24,008 nucleotides of DNA from a bacterium (GTDB taxonomy: Bacteria > SAR324 > XYD2-FULL-50-16): assembly GCA_024275165.1 (NCBI GenBank), contig JAJRZQ010000044.1, positions 1-24,008 of the forward strand, in the 5' to 3' direction. The translations under genes and the position numbers were made by a program. This document shows positions 1-6,770 of the stretch, piece after piece (the first letter of the stretch is position 1; each line of letters starts with the position of its first letter). The notes under the pieces were generated by a model, which saw nothing but the letters and a program-made list of their open reading frames with translations, did not search any database and was not told the origin of the DNA.

Positions 1-2
1 AC

Positions 3-1748
3 CTGCTTTTGGAATACGCCTATCCCTTGATCGACCAATTGGATTTCTTCCAACAACAAAACCAACAATGGCAACGGATTCAAACAGGAGACGCCCATCC
101 TTTTGAGCAGAGGCCTTTCTTGCATCGCAATTTCGTCTTCCTCCTCACCTTGGGGGCCCAGACAAAAGAGTTTTTCATTCGCGTGCAAAGCAGCGACACC
201 CTAGAGGTTCCTTTATACCTTTGGGAACAAGGAGAATTTTACAGGGCCGACCACAACCAACAATTGGTTTACGGAATCTATTTCGGTCTCATGCTGGTCC
301 TATTCACCTTCAACCTTTTATTGTTTTTATTGGTGCGCGATGGGGCCTATTTTGCCTACGCTGCTTATATTCTTTCCTTTACCGGTGTGGTCGCCTCCTT
401 AACCGGGTTTTCTTTTGAATATTTATGGCCGAATTGGCCGGAATGGGCGAAGCTCTCTCGGCCTTTTTTCATTGGCGGCAGCATCTTGGCAATCGGCCTT
501 TTTATCCAAAAGCTGCTGCATTTAAAAGAGCATCTCCCCCTGTATCACCGCCTGATGAACCTCCTCCTCCTGTTGGCAGGAGGGGTCATGCTCACCGCAA
601 TCACCGGATTTTTTACCTTTTCGATTCTCTTTGGGGTGTTGCTCTCCATCCCCGCGGCGTTGTTTGCCCTCTTTATCGGCATCGCTCGCTATCGCCAGGG
701 GTATAGCCCCGCCAGATTGTTTCTGCTCGGTTGGAGTTCTTTGTTGCTCGGCATCGTCCTCTATTGCCTCAAAGCCTTAGGCTTGATCCCTCCCGGTTTT
801 TGGGTCAACAACGGAATGCTTATGGGCTCGGTGATTGAAGTGATACTGCTGGCCACCGCCTTATCGGACCGAGTCTTTACCTTAAAAAAGGAAAAAGACC
901 GCGCCTTTAACCTCTTGGCCGAACATTCCAACAAGCTCGAAGAAATCGTCGCTTTGCGCACCAAGCGCCTCAATCAGGCAATCCAGCATATCGAATCGAG
1001 CCTTGCCTACGCCCAGCGGATCCAGTCGAGCCTGCTCCCGAGCCCCGAATTGATCCAAAGCCTTTTCCAAGCTTCCAGCATTATTTGGAAACCGCGCGAG
1101 CAGGTCGGGGGGGATATCTATTTAATCCGCCAATTCGAGGACGGGGTGAGCATTGCCTTGTTCGACTGCACGGGGCATGGGGTTCCCGGGGCCTTGATGA
1201 CCATGATCAGCACCAGCGGCTTGTGGCACATCATGAACCCCGAAAATCGCTCCGACCCCGCCTTATTGTTGCAGCGACTCAACCAGTTCATCAAAGAATA
1301 CCTATGGCAACAATCTCGACAGCAGCACAGGGGCTCCAACGATGGGCTCGAAGGGGGCATCTGCTGGTTGGACTTAAAAACGAAAAAACTAAAATATGCC
1401 GGGGCGAGGCTGCCGCTCTTGCATTGGGATCAAAAAGAGTTGCAAATCCTCCCCGGGGATAAACAAGAAATCGGGTATCGCAGTAGTTTAGCTGATTTTG
1501 TCTTTCAAACCCGCACCCTCTCCCTCAAAGCGGGAGACCGCTTTTTCCTCTACACCGATGGGCTCATTGATCAACTGGGGGGAGCAAAACACTTCCCCTT
1601 TGGGAAAACCCGCCTCACCCAAGCCTTAACCAGCCAGTTCCACGCCCCCATGGCCATGCAGACCAGCCACCTCATTCAGTTATGGAAGCAATACCAGGGT
1701 TCCCATGAACAGGTTGACGACCTCACCTTTTTGGGGTTTGAGGTTTAA
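3..1748 (+). CDS. 7TM-DISM receptor with C-terminal SpoIIE/PP2C phosphatase domain (5' end outside window)
   Basis: A membrane signalling protein that probably senses a periplasmic ligand and dephosphorylates a Ser/Thr-phosphorylated partner, usually a STAS-domain anti-sigma antagonist. The reading frame is open to the window edge with no start of its own, so the N-terminus is missing; what remains of the first 80 residues looks like the end of a DISM extracellular domain. Seven hydrophobic segments follow (about residues 84-290 of the visible part), typical of 7TM-DISM. A short charged coiled linker then leads to the phosphatase domain (about 335-579), with metal-binding signatures VGGDIYLI, FDCTGHGVPGALM, LYTDGLID and a final VDDLTFLGF. 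All the acidic residues expected of an active PP2C-like enzyme appear present. It lies upstream of cheR and cheB on the same strand but is separated from them by 185 bases with a predicted promoter. The domain call is strong; the partner is unknown. Confidence 0.9.
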   Translation: MLLEYAYPLIDQLDFFQQQNQQWQRIQTGDAHPFEQRPFLHRNFVFLLTLGAQTKEFFIRVQSSDTLEVPLYLWEQGEFYRADHNQQLVYGIYFGLMLVLFTFNLLLFLLVRDGAYFAYAAYILSFTGVVASLTGFSFEYLWPNWPEWAKLSRPFFIGGSILAIGLFIQKLLHLKEHLPLYHRLMNLLLLLAGGVMLTAITGFFTFSILFGVLLSIPAALFALFIGIARYRQGYSPARLFLLGWSSLLLGIVLYCLKALGLIPPGFWVNNGMLMGSVIEVILLATALSDRVFTLKKEKDRAFNLLAEHSNKLEEIVALRTKRLNQAIQHIESSLAYAQRIQSSLLPSPELIQSLFQASSIIWKPREQVGGDIYLIRQFEDGVSIALFDCTGHGVPGALMTMISTSGLWHIMNPENRSDPALLLQRLNQFIKEYLWQQSRQQHRGSNDGLEGGICWLDLKTKKLKYAGARLPLLHWDQKELQILPGDKQEIGYRSSLADFVFQTRTLSLKAGDRFFLYTDGLIDQLGGAKHFPFGKTRLTQALTSQFHAPMAMQTSHLIQLWKQYQGSHEQVDDLTFLGFEV

Positions 1749-1817
1749 GCCTCTCTAGGAGTTCACCCTAGGGCATTGATCCTATTACATTTTAATTATA
1801 TTTTTTACTGAAAAAAG

Positions 1818-1846
1818 TTGTCTTCACCTTGAAGGTAACCTAAAAT
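1818..1846 (+). promoter_or_regulatory. Predicted sigma-70-type promoter for cheRB
   Basis: A TTGTCT -35 box (1818-1823) and a TAAAAT -10 box (1841-1846) are separated by exactly 17 bases. They sit in the AT-rich gap between the receptor/phosphatase gene and cheR, about 90 bases before the cheR start. Box quality and spacing fit a housekeeping promoter. No sigma-28-type flagellar promoter was recognised here. Sequence-only prediction. Confidence 0.45.
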
Positions 1847-1885
1847 AAGAATGTAACGCCCTTTCAAAGCAACCCCTTCCATCGC

Positions 1886-1919
1886 GCACCTGGGGCTGCT
1901 TGAGTTCTTCTTCAGGTGC
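1886..1919 (+). promoter_or_regulatory. Hairpin in the cheR 5' leader
   Basis: GCACCTG (1886-1892) and CAGGTGC (1913-1919) can pair as a perfect 7-bp stem around a 20-base loop. The stem ends 14 bases before the cheR ATG, where a ribosome binding site would normally lie, and no purine-rich Shine-Dalgarno sequence is visible there. It may modulate translation initiation of cheR, but a stem of this size can also arise by chance. Confidence 0.3.
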
Positions 1920-1933
1920 CTACATAATCAACT

Positions 1934-2827
1934 ATGATCAACAGTTTGCCCCCCCACCAGCCAGAACAAAGGTTAGAACTTTTACGAGGCGAACAAGTCC
2001 CCATCAAAGAAAAAGAATTTCAACAATTTTCCCAATTGATCTACCAAGAAAGCGGGATCAATCTGACCCGGGATAAACAAAGCCTGCTCAAAACCCGCTT
2101 AAACAAAATGCTCAAGCAGGCGGGGATGAGCAACTACCAAGCATACTACGAATACATCACCCTGCGACAAAACAAAGACAAGCTCTTAGAGGTCATTGAC
2201 GCCATTTCCACCAACCACACCTTCTTTTTTCGTGAGCCCGAACACTTTGCGTTGCTCAAAAAACTGGTCCTCCCCGACTTAAGCCAAAAGCTCAGTGCCG
2301 AGGGGAGCAAGGATTTACGGCTTTGGTGCGCCGCCAGCTCCAGCGGGGAGGAGCCCTATTGCCTGGCCATGACCTTAATGGAGTTTTTCGGGCCCCAATA
2401 CCCCCATTGGAAGGCCGGAGTGTTGGCGACCGATATTTCCACCAAGGTATTGAACTTCGCCCAAAAAGGGATTTACAACCCCAATCAATTAAGCGGTCTG
2501 CCCCAGGCACTGCAGAACAAGTATTTCAACTCTCAAGCCGACGGCTCGGCAGAGGTCAAAGATTTTTTAAAAAAAGAGGTTCTCTTCCGCCGCTTCAACC
2601 TGATGAACGAACAATATCGATTCCGCCAGCCCTTTCATCTTATTTTTTGCCGCAATGTACTGATTTATTTCGATAAAGCAACGGTAGAACAGGTGATCCA
2701 CCGCTTTTACCACTGCCTCGCCCCGGGGGGCGTCCTCTTTGTCGGTCACTCTGAATCCCTCAAGCGCATCAAAAACCCTTTTTCCCTGCAACTAGGCCCC
2801 TCGGTTTTTCAAAAGGAACTCGCATGA
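1934..2827 (+). CDS. cheR: CheR, chemoreceptor glutamate methyltransferase
   Basis: Cytoplasmic enzyme that transfers methyl groups from S-adenosylmethionine to glutamates in chemoreceptor signalling helices; with CheB and CheD it sets adaptation. At 297 residues it is of normal CheR length. An N-terminal helical domain (about 27-95) with ESGINLTRDKQSLLKTRL is followed by ISTNHTFFFREPEHF at the domain junction. The SAM-binding Rossmann part has WCAASSSGEEPYCLAM (W131 onward), the acidic motif ATDIS, and the late FCRNVLIYFD segment. The ATG at 1934 is the only reasonable start because an in-frame TAA lies at 1925; no clear Shine-Dalgarno sequence precedes it. The stop codon overlaps the cheB start as ATGA, so the two are translationally coupled. 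The partner receptor is probably the four-PAS protein in the facing operon. Confidence 0.96.
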   Translation: MINSLPPHQPEQRLELLRGEQVPIKEKEFQQFSQLIYQESGINLTRDKQSLLKTRLNKMLKQAGMSNYQAYYEYITLRQNKDKLLEVIDAISTNHTFFFREPEHFALLKKLVLPDLSQKLSAEGSKDLRLWCAASSSGEEPYCLAMTLMEFFGPQYPHWKAGVLATDISTKVLNFAQKGIYNPNQLSGLPQALQNKYFNSQADGSAEVKDFLKKEVLFRRFNLMNEQYRFRQPFHLIFCRNVLIYFDKATVEQVIHRFYHCLAPGGVLFVGHSESLKRIKNPFSLQLGPSVFQKELA

Positions 2828-3900
2828 AAGAACAGGCCAAACGAAAGATCCGGGTTTTGGTTGTCGACGACTCCGCCTTGGTACGCAATGTCATCAAAGA
2901 GGGTTTAAACCAAGACCCCAATTTGAAGGTAGTGGGCACGGCGAGCGACCCCTTCATCGCCCGCGACCAAATTGTCGCCTTAAACCCCGATGTCATGACC
3001 TTAGATGTCGAGATGCCCCGCATGGATGGCATTGAATTTTTAAGGCACCTCATGCCGCAACACCCCATGCCGGTGATCATCGTCAGTTCCTTAACCGAAA
3101 GAGGGGGCGAGGTCACTTTGGCGGCCTTAAATTCAGGGGCCCTGGATTTTATCACCAAGCCAAAGGCCAATGTGGCAGGGGGCCTCCCCGTGATGCTGGG
3201 AGAACTGCGAGAAAAAATAAAAATCGCCTCTCAAGCCAACCTTTCAGGCTGGAAAAAAGCCAAAACCCCCACCGCCCCAGCCCAGAACTACAAAGCCGAC
3301 TTAGCCCAAACCACCGACAAGGTGATTTGCATCGGGGCCTCTACCGGAGGCACCCAGGCAATCCGCGAGGTCTTAACCCAAATGCCGGTCAACATGCCGG
3401 GCATTGTCGTGGTACAGCATATGCCCCCAGGCTTTACCAAACAATTTGCCGATCAAGTGAATCAATATTGCCAAATCCAAGTCAAAGAGGCGGAACAGGG
3501 CGACCGAATCCTGCCGGGCATCGCCTTGATCGCTCCTGGTGACCTCCATATGAGCATTCGCCGGATTGGAGGGGAATACCGAGTGGAGATCCAGGAGGGG
3601 GAAAAGGTTTGCGGTCATCGCCCCTCGGTCGAGGTACTCTTCCGCTCTGCCGCTAAATTTGTGGGGCGCAACGGGATTGGGGTGATGCTCACGGGAATGG
3701 GTCATGACGGAGCCGCCGGCATGCTCTCCATGCGCCAAGTGGGTAGCCGCACCCTAGCCCAAGACGAGAAGAGTTCGGTTGTCTATGGCATGCCCAAGGT
3801 GGCCTTTGAAAACGGCGGGGCCGAGGTGCAAGTGAATTTGAAAGACATCCCCGCAACCCTTTTAAAGCTTGCCGCCGGCTTGAATCAAGCCCGGGCTTGA
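2824..3900 (+). CDS. cheB: CheB, receptor methylesterase/deamidase with receiver domain
   Basis: Removes receptor methyl groups when phosphorylated by CheA, closing the adaptation loop. The N-terminal receiver domain (about 8-130) has acidic-pocket residues D15 and D16, phosphoacceptor D61 in TLDVEMP, a switch Ser in IIVSS and the conserved Lys in FITKP. After a Pro/Ala-rich linker, the methylesterase domain (about 165-355) shows the full catalytic triad: Ser173 in GASTGG, His199 in VVQHMPPGF and Asp295 in GMGHDGAAGM. The length (358 aa) is typical. It overlaps cheR by four bases, forming a two-gene unit transcribed toward the cheD end of the main chemotaxis operon. Confidence 0.97.
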   Translation: MKEQAKRKIRVLVVDDSALVRNVIKEGLNQDPNLKVVGTASDPFIARDQIVALNPDVMTLDVEMPRMDGIEFLRHLMPQHPMPVIIVSSLTERGGEVTLAALNSGALDFITKPKANVAGGLPVMLGELREKIKIASQANLSGWKKAKTPTAPAQNYKADLAQTTDKVICIGASTGGTQAIREVLTQMPVNMPGIVVVQHMPPGFTKQFADQVNQYCQIQVKEAEQGDRILPGIALIAPGDLHMSIRRIGGEYRVEIQEGEKVCGHRPSVEVLFRSAAKFVGRNGIGVMLTGMGHDGAAGMLSMRQVGSRTLAQDEKSSVVYGMPKVAFENGGAEVQVNLKDIPATLLKLAAGLNQARA

Positions 3901-3911
3901 GCCTCAAAAGC

Positions 3912-3946
3912 AAACTCTGAAAAACGCGGAATTTCCCAGCAAGGCA
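3912..3946 (-). repeat. Dispersed 35-bp repeat, copy 1
   Basis: These 35 bases match the reverse complement of 15189-15223 with one mismatch (34/35 by eye). They begin just after the cheB stop and include the CTCTGAAAAA motif that also recurs at 15171 and 16121. The last bases overlap a perfect 7-bp hairpin (CAAGGCA/TGCCTTG, 3940-3957). This looks like part of a mobile repeat (MITE or insertion-sequence end) rather than a coding remnant. Confidence 0.6.
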
Positions 3947-4073
3947 GGGATGCCTTGCCAAATCCAAAAATATAACTTGTTGATTCGCGTTGGGATTGTG
4001 GATTTCATTCCCCACCGAAACGACGGAAAAACTTGACGCGCCCCCAGGGCTATAATCAGCCCGAAGGGCATGA

Positions 4074-4110
4074 GCCTACCGCTTAAGCAAGCGGTAGGCA
4101 AGAAGTTTTT
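4074..4110 (+). terminator. Strong hairpin between cheB and cheD, probable terminator
   Basis: GCCTACCGCTT (4074-4084) and AAGCGGTAGGC (4089-4099) form a perfect 11-bp stem closed by an AAGC loop. A T-run (4106-4110) begins six bases after the stem on the + strand. It lies between the converging cheRB and cheD transcripts, where termination is expected. The T-run is offset from the stem, so it is not a textbook intrinsic terminator; on the - strand no T-tract follows. Confidence 0.5.
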
Positions 4111-4187
4111 AGAGGGGTCCCTAAAACAATAAAAAGAAAGTTAGGCTAGGTGAAGGCCCCGGAGTATAGTAAGGGGCGCGGTTTCCT

Positions 4188-4787
4188 TTAGTCCCATAAA
4201 TCCACCCCGTCGTTGGAATCGGCTTGATGGTGAATCGAAGACTTCCAAAAATGGCGTTCCTTTTCGGTAATCACCTCGGTCTGATTGCGCGCGATATTTT
4301 TTTTCAATACCGTATAATCCTGCTGAAAAAAGTAGATCATGCGGCCCTGCGTCCCCCCTAAATCAGAAGCGTGCAGCGGAATTTTTTCCGCTCGCAGAAA
4401 CTCTTTCGCAAAGCGAACATTGACCTCCCCAATGCACATAAAATTATCTGCCCCCTTTTGCAAGTCCAGCACCGCGGCCCCTCCAAAGGCCTTTGCTTGC
4501 AGGTTCTTTTTTTTAGCCCCCAACTTGAGCAAGGAGTTAATGAGCAGTTCCATGTAATGCACCCCATAGCGGCCCGCGTCGGAATCGGTAAACTTCATGG
4601 TTTTGGAAAACCGCTGACTCGCCAAAAGAAAATGATTCATCCCCCTTACCCCTTGCAGCGGGTCATAGAGGCAAACGGCAATACAAGAGCCCAACAGGGT
4701 GCTAATCACCTCCTCCCCCTGGGTCGCGTAATATTCGCCCGGCGCCAGTACCATGGCCACCCCGTCTTTTAATTGCCGTTGCATCAT
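4188..4787 (-). CDS. cheD: CheD, chemoreceptor glutamine deamidase
   Basis: Deamidates specific receptor glutamines to glutamates so that CheR can methylate them; in some bacteria it also works with CheC-type phosphatases. The 199-residue protein has the expected catalytic Cys35 in LLGSCIAVCLYD and His52 in RGMNHFLL, with a KAFGGAAVL strand later, as in CheD structures. The C-terminus has about 35 charged residues beyond the core, which is within family variation. The start is ATG-ATG with GAGG about eight bases upstream. It is the last gene of the - strand chemotaxis operon, 42 bases after the ABC1-kinase gene, and converges on cheB. No cheC or cheX is in the window, so its usual regulator would have to be elsewhere or absent. 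Confidence 0.95.
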   Translation of the reverse strand: MMQRQLKDGVAMVLAPGEYYATQGEEVISTLLGSCIAVCLYDPLQGVRGMNHFLLASQRFSKTMKFTDSDAGRYGVHYMELLINSLLKLGAKKKNLQAKAFGGAAVLDLQKGADNFMCIGEVNVRFAKEFLRAEKIPLHASDLGGTQGRMIYFFQQDYTVLKKNIARNQTEVITEKERHFWKSSIHHQADSNDGVDLWD

Positions 4788-4829
4788 CTTCCGACCTCAG
4801 TCTTTAAGCAAAAAAGGAGGTAAAACAAA

Positions 4830-6383
4830 CTATTCCAGCCAGACCTCAACCTGCTTTCCCTTCTCAAGCTCAATGTGAAATAGGGCTTGGGGTTGATATT
4901 GGTTTTTCCTCACCTCCTCAACGATTTGGCCCAGGTCGATTTTTCGTTGCTGAATCCGAGTTAAGATTTCTGGAGGAATAATCTCTTCAATCCGTTCAAT
5001 GGAACTCCTAGAAAAAGCAAGCTGTACCTTGGTTTGCCCCTGCTGGCTGACCTTAATTTTCAAATGCTTGGCCATGCTGTCGTATCCCTTGGCCTCCGGT
5101 ATTTCACAAACCTTGAGACGCTCTTGAATCTCCATCTGAAACGGTTTCGATACCTCTTCCAATAAAGGGGTCAGCCAAATCGGCTCTTTTAAGTGACCTA
5201 AATAATAAAACAACCCCGTAAAGGCGCGAACGAGCAGCAAGGCATCGGCTGGCGCGGCAATACGAAAATTCCAACGATCATCGTGTAGAATTCCCGCAGC
5301 CCGTTCGCTACGCTTCCAACCTTTTAAATCATACTGCCCCATAGAGAAAAAAGGTTCGCTCAACAACTCGGTCAAGGCGGGGAGTTTTTGTTGTAAGGGC
5401 TCTAAAAACAAAGCAGAAAACCCCAAGGAAAGGTAAAGGGGATAGGGGTTGCGGGTCCCTCGAAACTTGCTGCTCCATAAAATAGCCAAAAGATTGATCC
5501 GTTGCCTCCGGTCCTGGCGGCCCACCGACCCAAAATCATAGGTGATCACCTCGATCCTACCCTTTTCTTTACGAAAGGCGTAATTGCCGGGGTTGGGGTC
5601 GGCATGAAACATCCCTTCTCGAAAAAGGCTATGCATAAAAATATGGGCCAGCAACTTTTGGGCTTTGCGTTTTTCCTTCCCGCTCCAATGCTTGCAGACC
5701 TCTTGCAGGCTTTGCCCCCCCTCCCACACGCTCACCAACACCTTATCGGTGCAAAGCTGGGCGAGCAGTTCGGGCACCACCCACCCCTGGATGGAACTCT
5801 CTTCGGCGATGCGGGAAAACTCCGCTTGATTCTCCATCTCTTGGATATAGCTCAGTTCCGCATCCATATTGCTTTGAATCGCTTTTTTATAGCTGTCTAA
5901 GTCAAAGCCGCGGCTCAAGCCCCCAAAGGGAATGGAAAGGTAATTGAGCAGGCGCGCGTCGGCCCGCACCGCTTTTTTAATCCCCGGGTATTGAATCTTA
6001 ATGGCCACCTGCCCCCCTGTTTTCAAGGTGGCGCGGTGTACCTGACCTAAGGAGGCGCTCAATCCCACGGGTTCAATTTCTTCTAAAATCACATAGGGGT
6101 CGAGCCCCCATTCCCTCTCAATGATTTTTAAGACCTGCTCTAAGGGAATCGCTTCGCAATCATGCACCAAGGACATAAAATCATTATCCAATTCTCTTTG
6201 AGAAGACATGGCGATCATCTGACCGACCTTCCCCGGCAGTCCCTTGAGTTCTTTAATCTGACCGATCATTTTTTCTACTAAATCCCCTCGTTCCGATCCT
6301 TCCGGCATCCCTTTCAGCTGTTTTGCCTGAAAGCCTAAGGAGGCAATTGAAAAACTACGGGTCAATAGGTTACTTCTCATCAT
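4830..6383 (-). CDS. ABC1/AarF/UbiB-family atypical kinase-like protein
   Basis: Member of the ABC1 (UbiB/ADCK) family of atypical kinase-like ATPases, best known for supporting ubiquinone biosynthesis and lipid handling. Visible hallmarks are the KxGQ motif (K52-Q55 in GKVGQM), the Ala-rich nucleotide loop as SASLGQVHRA, the lysine strand VAIKIQYPG, the catalytic-loop segment FHADPNPGNY and the metal-binding YDFGSVG. All look intact. The usual C-terminal membrane helices of UbiB are not evident; instead the last 150 residues are charged and helical, so it may be soluble. The start is ATG-ATG behind ACGAGGAAAC. It sits 15 bases after the STAS gene and before cheD, so it is co-transcribed with chemotaxis genes, which suggests a signalling or receptor-linked role rather than quinone synthesis. 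The family call is firm; the function is inference. Confidence 0.9.
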   Translation of the reverse strand: MMRSNLLTRSFSIASLGFQAKQLKGMPEGSERGDLVEKMIGQIKELKGLPGKVGQMIAMSSQRELDNDFMSLVHDCEAIPLEQVLKIIEREWGLDPYVILEEIEPVGLSASLGQVHRATLKTGGQVAIKIQYPGIKKAVRADARLLNYLSIPFGGLSRGFDLDSYKKAIQSNMDAELSYIQEMENQAEFSRIAEESSIQGWVVPELLAQLCTDKVLVSVWEGGQSLQEVCKHWSGKEKRKAQKLLAHIFMHSLFREGMFHADPNPGNYAFRKEKGRIEVITYDFGSVGRQDRRQRINLLAILWSSKFRGTRNPYPLYLSLGFSALFLEPLQQKLPALTELLSEPFFSMGQYDLKGWKRSERAAGILHDDRWNFRIAAPADALLLVRAFTGLFYYLGHLKEPIWLTPLLEEVSKPFQMEIQERLKVCEIPEAKGYDSMAKHLKIKVSQQGQTKVQLAFSRSSIERIEEIIPPEILTRIQQRKIDLGQIVEEVRKNQYQPQALFHIELEKGKQVEVWLE

Positions 6384-6398
6384 GTTTCCTCGTTTTTT

Positions 6399-6746
6399 TT
6401 AAGGGTTAGGGGTCTCTAAACCACTAACGCTGGTGATCCAAGTTAATTTTTCAAATCCTGAAACCTCTAAGGCTTCACTGAATACTTCGGGAAAGGGCTC
6501 TAACACAGAGACCTCTTTCTGCATTGCCTTGGCGGTCACACTCGCTGAATAAAGCAATTGCAAAACCGCAAAGGAAATCTCTTCCAGCCCCGCCATATTT
6601 AAGACGATAAAATCATTGTGTTCCAAGCCGGTGAGCAACTCTTGGTAGCACGTCCCCGCTTGAGCCACCGTCAACTGAGGCGGCAGCCGCAATAAAATTC
6701 CCTGGCTCGCCCCCTGGCTTACCTTTTGTGTCTTCCATGCGTCCAT
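6399..6746 (-). CDS. STAS-domain protein lacking the usual phosphoacceptor Ser
   Basis: Small cytoplasmic protein (115 aa) with the alternating strand/helix pattern of STAS domains (SpoIIAA/anti-sigma antagonist type): a LLRLPPQLTVAQAG start, FIVLNMAGLEEISFAVLQLL core and an LTWITSV C-terminal strand. In SpoIIAA-like proteins the core reads D-S-(S/A)-G-L with Ser phosphorylated; here the aligned residues are S58-F59-A60-V61-L62, so Phe replaces the Ser and Val the Gly. It therefore cannot be controlled by phosphorylation at that site and may act as a constitutive binder or scaffold. The start has GAGGG about eight bases upstream. It sits 24 bases after the 623-residue coiled-coil gene and 15 bases before the ABC1 kinase gene. 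Confidence 0.8.
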   Translation of the reverse strand: MDAWKTQKVSQGASQGILLRLPPQLTVAQAGTCYQELLTGLEHNDFIVLNMAGLEEISFAVLQLLYSASVTAKAMQKEVSVLEPFPEVFSEALEVSGFEKLTWITSVSGLETPNP

Positions 6747-6770
6747 CGATCAGACCCTCTTGGTTGTAGC

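Noticed and set aside
4033-4056. TTGACG and a perfect TATAAT between cheB and cheD
   Set aside because: Only 12 bases separate the boxes, too few for a sigma-70 promoter, the TATAAT lies in the loop region of a small GGGCT/AGCCC hairpin, and no + strand gene follows.
4371-4772. 133-residue + strand open frame inside cheD
   Set aside because: It is antisense to a clearly conserved cheD, has no recognisable domain and has the composition of a shadow frame.
4812-4824. Strong AAAAAAGGAGG ribosome-site-like sequence on the + strand
   Set aside because: No start codon with a sensible reading frame follows on +; it lies between two - strand genes of the same operon and is probably chance.
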